Shown here piece by piece: positions 57,801-64,000 of a stretch of 64,000 nucleotides of DNA. Source of the DNA: Cristatella mucedo (lineage: Eukaryota > Bryozoa > Phylactolaemata > Cristatellidae); NCBI GenBank assembly GCA_009760855.2, contig WPIO01000011.1, positions 8,400,501 to 8,464,500 of the forward strand, written 5' to 3'. Made by a program: the position numbers and the translations under genes. How positions within the stretch are numbered: position 1 is the first letter of the stretch; each line of letters starts with the position of its first letter. A model generated the notes under the pieces. The model was given only the letters and a program-made list of their open reading frames with translations. It made no database searches and was not told where the DNA came from.

Positions 57801-60514
57801 ATGAGATTTTGACTGCAAAAACCAACACACCAGCTTTTATAAGTTCTTGCTTCTATATTGTGTTCATGCGAATTGTGCTTTGTGAGCTTATGCTGAAACT
57901 GCATAATATCATTGATCAATTGACATGCTTCCTTTACAGCATATGCAAAGTACCTTGAAAGAGATTTAGTTTTGTTAGTACACAAGACATTTTTATGATA
58001 ATGATCATTATAGTGCACCAAAGCCTGCTTAATGCTTTGCTTGTGGTATACAGTTATATAGTATATCACTGAGCAATTTATATGCTTCCTTTCCTGCATA
58101 ATTAGAGGGAGAGAGAGAGAGAGAGTTATTTCTTTTAGGGCAATATGCAAATGAACTTGGCTGCAGTACCCTTTTTTGAGCATACCCAAATTTTTGCCAA
58201 GTAGCTGAATGCAATAACAACATTAATGCATTTGTATAGCATAAAAATAAAACCAAATCTCTTTCGAACTAGACTTGACTTCGCAAACTAACAAGAAAGA
58301 AGAAATCACATTGCCATACATGTCGAGAAACTTGGCAGTCAGACTACAAGGAACTGTTTAAACCCAAGGATCATTTTTGAAAACACTAATTTTCTGACTA
58401 AAACTTTTTTAAACGAAAGTGACAAGTTCTGCAAGTTTTCATACCCACTATTGCCGACATCCGTACCTTCTAGTGGTGTTGAAGGCTGCTTAGCAAGGCA
58501 TATTTCATTAGTCGTTAGCTGAGGGGTTACAGCAATTCCATTTTCAGGCATTCTTGCCAAGCCCTCAGGTGAATACTGCTAATGCTGAATTTGGTAGCAA
58601 GGCTCATTTGCCGGTCCCTAAGGTTTTTCACCACGGTTAATGTCCCAGGAAATCTTTGCATAACGTCCAGTGAATGAGCGCAATGATTACAAAAAATACA
58701 TCTTGCCTCAATTCACTGCTCAAATCTTGCATGTGGCTAGGTGCATGCATTCCGAAGCCATAAAAACCTGATTAGAACCTCAGATCTCCATCTACCATCT
58801 AGAATGATATTGACCCAACATTTTAATATCTGTTGGTCAAGTGCCCCTTTAAAACGAGCCTTGTCAGAACTTCTTGTGCTGTGACTAGTACGGCAGGCAA
58901 GCTTGACATCATGCCCACATTCTCTTTTCTGCTCTAATCAACTCCCTTATTTCTGGAAGCAAACGAAAGAATTATATATTCTAACAGCCATCTGCACGAT
59001 TTGCAGGCAGGATAGTGTAAGCTTGTGGATGAACTGAGCAACTGTGGTAGCAAAGTTTGCCACAAAGCATGGGTGGCTGTCCACAGCATAAATATCGTCT
59101 CTTCCTATGAAGCATTTGGCCGCCTTATGAGCTTCAATTCATACACTGAAAGCGGAGGATGTCACACTCGTACTTATCATCACGAGCTGGTAATAATCAA
59201 TAATAATACGTTTGTATAGCGCCCTCAGAATTGATTCTCTTTCTAGGCACTTTAAAGATGCTGTATAGAAAGCAAATGATTGGTAGTAACATCTGCAAGC
59301 AGAGGCAGTGTAAGCATGCATATGCACACGAAGACGAATCCCGAAGACTCACTAAATGCTGTACTAACGAGGTATATTTTAAGCTTTTTTTATATGTCCT
59401 GCCAGGGGACGTTGAGACGTGCCTCGGCAGCGAGTTCCAGGCTTTGGGAACATACGAACTAAAGGCACCGGCTCCAAAGGTTGAGGTTCGTGCGAGGTAT
59501 AGCTAAACAATTCAAGTCAGAACAGCGAGTTGTACGATTCTTTGCCTGGTGGTGGAGTAGATCTGATAGGTAGGCTGGAGCCAACGAATGAAGGGACCTA
59601 AAAGTGAGCGAAAAAACCTTGAAGTCAATCGGTTGCCTGACTGGTAGCCAGTGCAGGTCGGAGAGAAGTGGTGTGATGTGGCAACTGCGGAGCTTAAGAC
59701 AGACAAGCTTAGCTGCAGAGTTTTGCGCCAACTGTAAGCGCCTGATTGCAGACGCCGGTAAACCAGCAAGCAGTGAGCATAGAGGTCGAGATGTCACAAT
59801 GAATGACCAGTTTAGATTTAGTATACCTGTCTAAGCAAGCCCAAACTTTAGCAATGTTATGCAGCTGAAAGAAGGCAGACTTGACTGTGGAGCTGATGTG
59901 GTAGTCTAATGAAAGGTCACTTTGGAACAGGATACCTAGACTACGTGCAGAGTCAACTGGACGTATGCCGGGGCAATGTACATACAGCAGCTGCAGCGAC
60001 ATCGCGGTGGAACGCATCAGTAGCGCAAAATACTGCTACAGCAAACGCCTACCAAAAAAAGGAACACGGGACAATTGAATAGGTATCTCTACAGTGATTT
60101 TATTGTCCGCCGCTCAAACTCAAAAACGAACACATACGGTTTTGAGTGTCGAGAAAACACGACAGCATTGCTTTAGCAACACTAGGATCGCCAGCATCCA
60201 CCGGCGCGACGGAGTTTAAGCTTGGGGAAGTGGGTGACGGTGCTGAGAAGTAGTCCTATCAGCGTTGTATTGACTTGTACCTAACAACCATCCCAAGACT
60301 ACAAGCTCGAAATTTAAGGCCGAGAGAAACAAACAGCAGCAGTCCAAAATGTATGCAATACCAACCTGCTACGAATCTGTGCGAGGTCAACTTTCTTCTC
60401 TGAGGTCAGTAAAATAGTAACATAATGTTTTATAATTCCGACCAGAAACGTTATTACCACTATGGGAAGGAATACCCATAGCCTAATATCGGAATCCAGC
60501 AACAGCTCGGCCAT
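37289..60514 (-). CDS. EMC3: ER membrane protein complex subunit 3, complete 7-exon gene
   Basis: EMC3 is the Oxa1/YidC/Get1-superfamily core of the ER membrane complex, which inserts tail-anchored and other transmembrane proteins. Coding exons in transcript order are 60514-60366, 57812-57755, 52079-51983, 45060-44956, 42504-42343, 37676-37591 and 37369-37289. The total is 738 nt, or 245 residues plus TGA; human EMC3 has 261. All phases agree. Three hydrophobic segments are visible, near residues 12-34, 117-136 and 168-186. The conserved arginine in GLRS (residue 179) is present. The TM1 cationic position, Arg31 in human, is Lys29 here. The block [11 protein letters not shown] and [20 protein letters not shown] is nearly identical to vertebrates, while the cytosolic C-terminus ([20 protein letters not shown]) is short and divergent. 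The start ATG opens [13 protein letters not shown]. Introns total over 22 kb and are loaded with repeats. Confidence 0.97.
37591..37676 (-). CDS. EMC3: EMC3 coding exon 6
   Basis: Codes [18 protein letters not shown], then DPGKAFK, matching the ADQSRMMQEQ...KAFK region. The acceptor is GCGTTTCAG; the donor is AAG|GTGATC, phase 0. Confidence 0.97.
38041..38215 (-). mobile_element. LINE family 1 3' end
   Basis: An (AAT)n run, then the reverse complement of the tail (gcgccatcggagaactgaat) and 3'UTR. In EMC3 intron 5, same orientation as the gene. Confidence 0.8.
38940..40290 (+). pseudogene. Relic of a TE-encoded protein family
   Basis: Separate plus-strand frames resemble, in order, parts of an uncharacterised protein that I recall as widespread and repetitive in invertebrate genomes. 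At about 39315-39410: [20 protein letters not shown], then [11 protein letters not shown]. At 39400-39480, in another frame: a [15 protein letters not shown]-like segment. At 39847-40164: [20 protein letters not shown] then [20 protein letters not shown]. Frameshifts and a SINE (39505-39595) separate them. It lies in EMC3 intron 5, antisense. Family recognition is from memory of the pattern, so the name is left open. Confidence 0.55.
39505..39595 (-). mobile_element. SINE-B tail fragment
   Basis: Minus orientation, 3' half of SINE-B (aacagcctctttttgtatag, agaagagcc, agactatcac), inserted in the TE-protein relic. Confidence 0.65.
40690..40800 (-). mobile_element. SINE-B head fragment
   Basis: Minus orientation: B box ggttcgagtcctgcag, then ctttattacccgc. 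Confidence 0.55.
40815..40965 (-). mobile_element. SINE-A copy
   Basis: Minus orientation: tRNA-like head (ttggcttaggggttacgagg, B box gggactcaagccctg-like), then the LINE family 1-type tail (gttctcttagggtgctatac) and an ATT-poor end. Confidence 0.65.
41140..42010 (-). mobile_element. Old LINE fragment (RT thumb and palm)
   Basis: Minus strand codes decayed RT pieces ([19 protein letters not shown]...[15 protein letters not shown] near 41300-41450). A palm-like [15 protein letters not shown] segment lies near 41830-41870. More diverged than the family 1 copies. In EMC3 intron 5. Confidence 0.6.
42343..42504 (-). CDS. EMC3: EMC3 coding exon 5 (TM3)
   Basis: 54 codon-equivalents with [14 protein letters not shown] and [20 protein letters not shown], the best-conserved part of EMC3, which holds TM3 and the conserved Arg. 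The acceptor is CTTTTTAG; the donor is G|GTAAGA. Confidence 0.98.
42649..42775 (-). mobile_element. LINE family 1 3' end, short
   Basis: An (AAT)n run, then gggccctcagagagctcaat and tctttctaggcgcttcaca. In EMC3 intron 4. Confidence 0.8.
43000..44950. other. EMC3 intron 4, nothing recognised
   Basis: About 1.95 kb without a recognisable exon or repeat family beyond short AAT-rich spots. Confidence 0.45.
44956..45060 (-). CDS. EMC3: EMC3 coding exon 4 (TM2)
   Basis: Codes [18 protein letters not shown], then a hydrophobic segment [16 protein letters not shown], the second membrane helix. The acceptor is TTTCTAG; the donor is A|GTACGT, phase 1. Confidence 0.96.
45195..45302 (+). mobile_element. 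SINE-A copy
   Basis: tRNA-derived head with an A-box-like region (gtccaacggttaaggtgctc), joined straight to the LINE family 1 tail (gagattaagttctctttggg, cgctatacaaatgaatta). Confidence 0.75.
46311..46322 (+). repeat. G12 homopolymer
   Basis: A run of 12 G at the junction between the old LINE and the nested tail copy. Confidence 0.9.
46323..46488 (+). mobile_element. LINE family 1 3' end nested in older LINE
   Basis: gcgaatcgtccttcgtgtgc through the tail core gttctttgagggtgctacac and attattgttat, plus strand. It splits the minus-strand LINE at the codons for FQLGF / KLALLRVY. Confidence 0.8.
46708..46897 (+). mobile_element. SINE-B copy (best preserved)
   Basis: ggtgagccgtgatggcacac, taggtaaggcggttgc, then a tcacgacctcggtcacgaggtcgtg inverted segment (46747-46771), B box gggttagattcctgc, the body with aaggctcttctgc, and ttaatcagcc, ending in ATTT repeats (46878-46897). 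Confidence 0.88.
46924..48892 (+). mobile_element. LINE family 1 copy, youngest-looking
   Basis: 5' truncated inside the EN-RT linker, then a complete RT region, 3'UTR, tail core gttctctgagggtgcttt and a long pure ATT run (48861-48892). In EMC3 intron 3, antisense. Sequence is very close to the 29-32-kb and 10-11-kb copies. Confidence 0.95.
47238..48605 (+). pseudogene. LINE reverse transcriptase, 456-codon open frame
   Basis: RNA-directed DNA polymerase of a CR1/L2-like LINE. Motifs: [41 protein letters not shown] with catalytic Asp, [26 protein letters not shown] with catalytic Asp pair, [16 protein letters not shown] and a C-terminal [20 protein letters not shown]. The frame opens right after an in-frame TAA at 47235-47237. 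The coding sequence before it (46983-47234) is in the same frame. A one-base loss near 48560 shifts the last ~13 residues compared with the 32-kb copy. Confidence 0.93.
48893..49010 (-). mobile_element. LINE family 1 linker fragment
   Basis: Minus strand codes [20 protein letters not shown] and HIPTGLL, matching 47095-47180. It abuts the ATT run of the previous copy head to tail. Confidence 0.8.
49035..51600. other. EMC3 intron 3 interior, nothing recognised
   Basis: About 2.5 kb with several short open frames on both strands but no family match I can defend. Confidence 0.45.
51620..51712 (-). mobile_element. LINE family 1 3' end, short
   Basis: AAT run, then tatagcaccctcaaaggact and aatctctttctaggcatttt, 270 bp from EMC3 exon 3. 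Confidence 0.75.
51983..52079 (-). CDS. EMC3: EMC3 coding exon 3
   Basis: Codes [18 protein letters not shown], a glutamine-rich linker, then KNPMT. It corresponds to the RKYYFNN..GFFK region of EMC3. The acceptor is CTTTTAG; the donor is G|GTAGCC, phase 1. Confidence 0.95.
52545..53250 (+). mobile_element. LINE family 2 3' part (reference copy)
   Basis: [69 protein letters not shown], then [14 protein letters not shown]: a CR1/L2-type RT C-terminus. The 3'UTR ends near gagata. Frame broken near 52680. In EMC3 intron 2, antisense. Confidence 0.92.
53385..53560 (+). mobile_element. SINE-B copy
   Basis: ggtcggtctagtggtgaggt A-box region, B box gggttcgagtgggg, attctttatcgcccact, aaggctcttctgccacgata and ctgttaaatcagt. 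Confidence 0.8.
53565..55370. other. EMC3 intron 2 stretch, possible old MITE
   Basis: No exon recognised. The words gcttcctac and gtaggaagc recur in opposite orientation (54145-54170, 54229-54300, 54626-54660), suggesting a decayed foldback element. Ends and target duplications are not resolved. Confidence 0.3.
55381..55966 (+). mobile_element. LINE family 1 3' end
   Basis: RT C-terminal words ([21 protein letters not shown] in a shifted frame), [20 protein letters not shown], 3'UTR, tail core gttctctgagggcgctttat and ATT. An internal deletion near 55455 removes the HWLPV segment. Confidence 0.9.
56031..56232. repeat. Diverged tandem dimer, 103-bp period
   Basis: tctacaatgccaggc-a-actaaag starts both units (56031 and 56134), and both end in ggtatgtatatg plus a 'gtgaca/gcgaca' word. 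Clear divergence between units. In EMC3 intron 2. Confidence 0.85.
56330..56575 (+). mobile_element. LINE family 2 3' UTR copy
   Basis: Diverged match to 8461-8727 (gctgctactacttccatgc, ctggctatcaaatgcccaca, tctcctgcgtaacatccact), ending gatacattacatt. Confidence 0.85.
56610..56785 (-). mobile_element. SINE-B copy
   Basis: Minus orientation: ctgggccgtgatagcccagg head, B box gggttcgaattctg, body and gctgttaaatcagc tail. Confidence 0.85.
57102..57374 (+). other. Open frame, unrecognised
   Basis: A 90-codon plus-strand frame with ordinary composition ([20 protein letters not shown], later [13 protein letters not shown]). It lies in EMC3 intron 2, antisense, and is preceded by another open stretch at 56857-57042. 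It could be part of a decayed TE. No family is recognised. Confidence 0.2.
57755..57812 (-). CDS. EMC3: EMC3 coding exon 2
   Basis: A 58-nt exon coding [19 protein letters not shown], which matches the conserved RSRVLRENGKYIPKQ of EMC3. The acceptor is TTTTTGCAG; the donor is AAG|GTGAGA, phase 0. Confidence 0.96.
57930..58160 (+). mobile_element. Two decayed LINE/SINE tails, one with (GA)n
   Basis: A degenerate tail lies at 57930-57990 (gcatatgcaaagtaccttga, aagagatttag). A second at 58085-58155 has the tail's GA run lengthened (58107-58125) before agttatttcttttagggcaa. A minus tail follows at 58205-58265. Confidence 0.5.
59191..60015 (-). mobile_element. LINE family 1 3' part
   Basis: Minus strand codes RT C-terminus ([40 protein letters not shown]), with RT-side text [20 protein letters not shown] and [17 protein letters not shown] at its high-coordinate end and the tail at 59195-59260. 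In EMC3 intron 1, same strand. Confidence 0.92.
60366..60514 (-). CDS. EMC3: EMC3 coding exon 1 (TM1)
   Basis: 49 codons plus two bases, [13 protein letters not shown] then [17 protein letters not shown], the first membrane segment. The donor is AG|GTTGGT, phase 2. It joins the T that opens exon 2 to give a serine codon. Confidence 0.96.
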
Positions 60515-60942
60515 TTTGCGGAAGCGAGTGATACCCGCGGGAAATAAGACGTGACGTTTGCTGTAATGCCAGATAAATATCCTTCAATTTTTCATTTTAT
60601 TGATCTTTTTATTTAAATTCTGTGTTTAGACGAGATTCGAATAGATAGTGGTATCAACTAAAGGTGCTTCACTAACAACTGATTGTCGTTAATTAGCAGA
60701 CGGTTTTCCAAGGTTACCATTATTAGGCGCAGAACTCTGCCGTACGCTTTCTTGTATCCAGCTCTAAGCAGCGCTACTTAACGGACCCAATATTGCGTGG
60801 CATTCTCGTGAAATGAATGCGGCTACTGGGTTCACAGCGTTACAGTTTCGTGCCCTCAGTTTCTACTGTTGCTAGTTAGCCGCTCCGCCGCGATGCTTCC
60901 ACTGCACGAGTTGATGGAAGTGGGGGTAACCAACTTGTCAGT

Positions 60943-61050
60943 TATAATAATAATAATAGAAATAATGCACTTGATAAAGCACCCTCAGAGAACTCAATCT
61001 CTTTCCAGGCGCTTTACATTTGCTGCAAAGGGAAATGCAATTGAATGGTG
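60943..61050 (-). mobile_element. LINE family 1 3' end, short
   Basis: AAT run, then tgataaagcaccctcagaga and actcaatctctttccaggcg. Confidence 0.8.
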
Positions 61051-61164
61051 AGTTATATCATGCCTGATGGCACCTAGTGGTCGGAAAAGAAGTAGAGTCT
61101 GCTAACAATAATAAGTTAAAATAATGTCTTTTGAATGACAATCTAAGACAATCAAAAGTCCATC

Positions 61165-61325
61165 AATTATAATACTATTATAATTCATTTATATAGCGCC
61201 AGAAGAGAGCTTAATCTCTATTCAGGCGCTTCACATATGCCACGGGGCTCGAGCCCATTACCTCGGCCCGACATTGGTCGGGGCGACCACCTTAACCGCT
61301 GGGCCAAACCATCTTGGCTCACTTC
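61165..61325 (-). mobile_element. SINE-A copy
   Basis: Minus orientation: head ttggcccagcggttaaggtg, B box gggctcgagccccg, then the LINE family 1-like tail (gattaagctctcttctggcg). Confidence 0.8.
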
Positions 61326-61790
61326 AACTCTCAGCAAGAGAAGCAATGACCAAGAGTTAAAGGCAAGAAAGGTACCGTGCTAAGACAAGCATGCAAAAGC
61401 ACACACAAGAGGACACTCGGGGCCACGGGGCCTATACAAATTCGGATTGGGAAATGCACTCAATCGAGCACATGTAGGCACGTAAAGCACAAAGGATTAA
61501 AAAGAAGACAAGTTCACTGGGCCGTTGGAGGATGGAGCTGAACTAAACGTCTTAAGCGTTGAGACTTAAATGGTGCAAATTCTCTGCAAGTGGCGACAGA
61601 AGGTGGAGCCAGTTTCGAAGCTTCGGCGCATACAATATGAAGGGCCGATCTCCAATCAAGTTCAACTTTGAATGAGGAACGGCGAAATGACCGGAAGCCG
61701 ACGAGCGGTTGCTGCTGGAGGAGCAAGGATATCGGAAATGTAGCTGACTTTCCATGACGCCTTGGTGAACTTTGCCTCATAGGCTCGAAT
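61325..61790 (-). mobile_element. Old LINE 3' fragment
   Basis: 3'UTR-like sequence shared with 940-1060, then a decayed RT C-terminus on minus (HFAVPHSKLNLIGDRPFILY, APKLRNWL). A third, older subfamily or a diverged family 1. Confidence 0.5.
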
Positions 61791-61879
61791 AGCCAAAGTT
61801 CACCGGTCACATCTTTCTTCCCTGAGAGCGAAAAGGAACATACGCTGCTGCCGGCGATCGCCATGACTCAGTAGCTGGC

Positions 61880-63235
61880 GACCGGCCAATAATAAATGGC
61901 CTAGACCCGGATCGTGTAGAGCGAGCGAGCCCCTTACCTCCGGGTTAGGATGCAATCCGTCTGCACACATTACGAGCCAAATAAGCTCAGTGGAAGCCAG
62001 CTGCAGTTCAGGGCTACTTGCGGTCATTTGCTGGTGTCAAGCGAGAGGTGCCAGCGGAACGAGTTCTGACACTGACGTTAGCGGCCGTCAGCGGGGGGGG
62101 GGGGGGCAGAGAGGGAGGAGATCTGCAAGGGGGTCAACATGTAAAGGGCGAGAGCCGCCGGCTTAGCTGCCCCAATCGCTGCAATCGCTGGTCGGATTCA
62201 CTGCACAGCCGGACTGTGAAGCGTCGTAGATTAGCTGGCAGTCTCTCCGAAGCGTCAAGTCAGTTGCAACATGAATCATCTGGTTTTGAGAATTTTTTTG
62301 TAAACCTTCGAAGTTCGTAGCCCTAATCGAAGTTTGAGCGAACCTACATAAACATTCTTTTACCGTAATCTGGATTAAATTGTAGGCAGTTCACAATCCT
62401 TTGAAGCTCTCCGGATATCGAAGTGTGTAACAAATGTACCGACCGAACATGCACTGGCTTCATTTAGAGTTGATATTGATGAAAGTACCACCACTTAACA
62501 CCCTTATTTCCTATCACCTAGGCTGACATACCAAAATACAGTTGAGTTTGAGAGGCTTTATCCAAACTAATTGAAACACAAGAATGCCTCGGAATTAAAA
62601 ATCTGGCTTTTTTGGGGCTATAGCTAGAAAAGGCAGACATATTCCATGGAGCCTGAGGGTTTTCTATCGCGAACCTCAAAAATAGACTTATGAAACTACA
62701 GGATCATGACATTCTGGGGGTTTTTGTTAGAAATTTAACGGACACCAAATTTTCTCCCACATTAGAATATTAGTTTGCACGATATCAAAAAATGATGAAA
62801 AACCAATAAAACCCAATTCTTTTATTGGAATATCGGTTGAAGGGACGTGCTTAGCAACATTATTATTCTCCGTTTGCACGAAGGTCAGACCTCCACATCT
62901 ACCCCTTACACGTGGGAATGTAGACTTAATTATCAGATCACTTTTTCGTTAAGTAAACACAGAGTAGATACGAAGTCATGATGCTACCATGGGAGAAACC
63001 CTGTAGTTCTTCGACTGCTGCCGAAAATATAAAAGGACTGTAGAAGTTATACACAATCAAATCTCAATCAAAGTTATACCATCTGAGTGCTGCGCTTCTT
63101 CAAGGTTATAAGTAAACCTTTTGAGTGACACAGTGGGTAGTGCTATGAACTTCCAATGGCGAGATCCTGTATTTAAACCCTGTTGTCAATGGAAGTGGTC
63201 CCATCACTTAGTACTAGTAACTTTCATAGTAATTG
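61880..63235. other. Upstream of EMC3, nothing recognised
   Basis: No exon is supported. Contains a G14 run at 62093-62106 and a CpG-rich patch near 61990-62240. The minus-strand text near 61905-61945 recalls a SINE-B head. Confidence 0.4.
62093..62106 (+). repeat. G14 homopolymer
   Basis: Fourteen consecutive G in a G-rich context; unstable by nature and a possible assembly weak spot. Confidence 0.9.
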
Positions 63236-63239
63236 CTTT

Positions 63240-63375
63240 GCAATTGTGATATAATGTAATGTTTCTCCGTCTGTAACTCCACAAAATCAAAAAGACCACG
63301 TGGGTGTTACGCAGGAGAGTTTTGTATAGCGCGCTCACAGCCTAAGCGGCTTTCGGTACGCATTCGGTTGGACAT
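63240..63375 (-). mobile_element. LINE family 2 tail
   Basis: Minus orientation of the family 2 end: cgaatgcgtaccgaaagccg, ctgtgagcgcgctatacaaa, actctcctgcgtaacaccca, then attacattatat. Confidence 0.85.
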
Positions 63376-63689
63376 AGGGATCAATTTTGGCGTCTAAGCA
63401 TCGCCACTAGTAAAATCGTAGACTGACTGGGTGACGTCACAGAGTTTTAATGGTACACTCCAAGCCTAAAGGGCTTCGTAACCATACGGTGACGGACGGC
63501 CTCATAGCTGCACCGTGTCTGTTTGACTCTTAGCCATCAAAGTCACTAATGTTGTGGCTGACTAAATTTCGTTGCTTTGAAGATATGCTACGAGCATTAT
63601 CGAGCTTGTAGGAACTAGCTTATGGTTCGCCGACCGAGGCGGACCCCCTCTGTATCAGCTCAAGCACACACGCAAAGGATAATTCACAC

Positions 63690-64000
63690 AGACTCGCAGC
63701 CAGATGATGTGGGGAGCAGTTGGACTTGTAGCTTCTTTTTAAATGCAGCCAAGTTAGGGGATATCGCGACGTCAGTCGCGATTAAGTTCCAGGCTGTTCC
63801 AGGCGTACCACCTGAAGGCAATGGTCTCCTCCAAAAGGACTTGAGGTTGATTAGAGGCACGACTAAGCGACTTGAGGAAGGAGAACGGTTGGCGCGATGT
63901 GAACCCTAATTAGGAGCCGTGTCGGATAGGCAGGCCGGAGCAAGAGAATGAAGATACCTAAAAGTGAGTGAAAGAGCCGCCACGAAGTCCATATGCTGGT
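63690..64000 (-). mobile_element. LINE family 1 fragment at window edge
   Basis: Minus strand matches the RT C-terminus and its end ([20 protein letters not shown]-like words from gtgagtgaaagagccgccac to aatgcagcc). It is diverged and runs off the right edge. Confidence 0.65.

Noticed and set aside
57731-58189. 152-codon minus-strand frame read as a single gene
   Set aside because: Only its last part (57755-57812) is real: EMC3 exon 2. The rest is intron that happens to be open.
62018-62320. Open plus-strand frame upstream of EMC3
   Set aside because: It passes through a G14 run and low-complexity sequence. No start context or homology.
1-64000. CRISPR arrays, bacterial operons, toxin-antitoxin or phage modules
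   Set aside because: None seen. Direct repeats are microsatellites or TE copies, and the protein genes are split eukaryotic genes.

Overview
This is a window of animal (eukaryotic) nuclear DNA. The evidence is split genes with GT-AG introns, AATAAA signals, many LINE and tRNA-derived SINE copies, and microsatellites. There are no bacterial operons or rRNA genes. Two complete conserved protein genes could be assembled by hand, exon by exon, both on the minus strand: cytosolic seryl-tRNA synthetase (SARS1, 11 coding exons, 504 codons, 34645 down to 12283) and ER membrane protein complex subunit 3 (EMC3, 7 coding exons, 245 codons, 60514 down to 37289). Both proteins are clearly metazoan-like but differ from vertebrates, for example in their short C-termini. 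The host is therefore most likely an invertebrate with a fairly large, repeat-rich genome; the phylum cannot be fixed from sequence alone.

Layout. 1-6.9 kb: mostly unassigned DNA with LINE/SINE tails and a perfect 14-bp-arm hairpin. 6.9-7.5 kb: an exon coding a C2H2 zinc finger (minus) beside a CpG-rich stretch. 8-12 kb: LINE copies, one with a (GA)n expansion inside its 3' tail. 12.08-34.65 kb: SARS1. Its exons 2-11 lie between 12.3 and 22.5 kb, and a 12-kb intron 1 is filled with LINEs, including a near-full-length copy with an apurinic-type endonuclease at 29.1-32.5 kb. A CpG-rich block surrounds exon 1. 34.8-37.0 kb: intergenic, with one SINE just upstream of SARS1. 37.07-60.5 kb: EMC3. 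Its introns hold a relic of a TE-encoded protein (39-40.2 kb), several LINEs including a reverse-transcriptase copy with a 456-codon open frame (46.9-48.9 kb), and SINEs. 60.5-64 kb: more repeats and unassigned DNA.

Repeats. LINE family 1 (CR1/L2-like; 3' tail with a 'gttctctgagggcgc' core and ATT repeats) supplies most copies. LINE family 2 is a second CR1/L2-like family ending in 'gatacattacatt'. SINE-A has a tRNA-like head and a tail matching the LINE family 1 tail. SINE-B has a tRNA-like head and a different tail. The two host genes act in separate housekeeping processes (tRNA-Ser charging; membrane-protein insertion at the ER) and share only head-to-tail adjacency.

Most notable observations: two GC-AG introns in SARS1; an in-frame TAA at the same codon of three LINE family 1 copies of different age; repeated birth of GA microsatellites in the LINE tail; and the LINE/SINE tail partnership. 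I saw no CRISPR array, prokaryote-type system or other clearly new multi-gene system.
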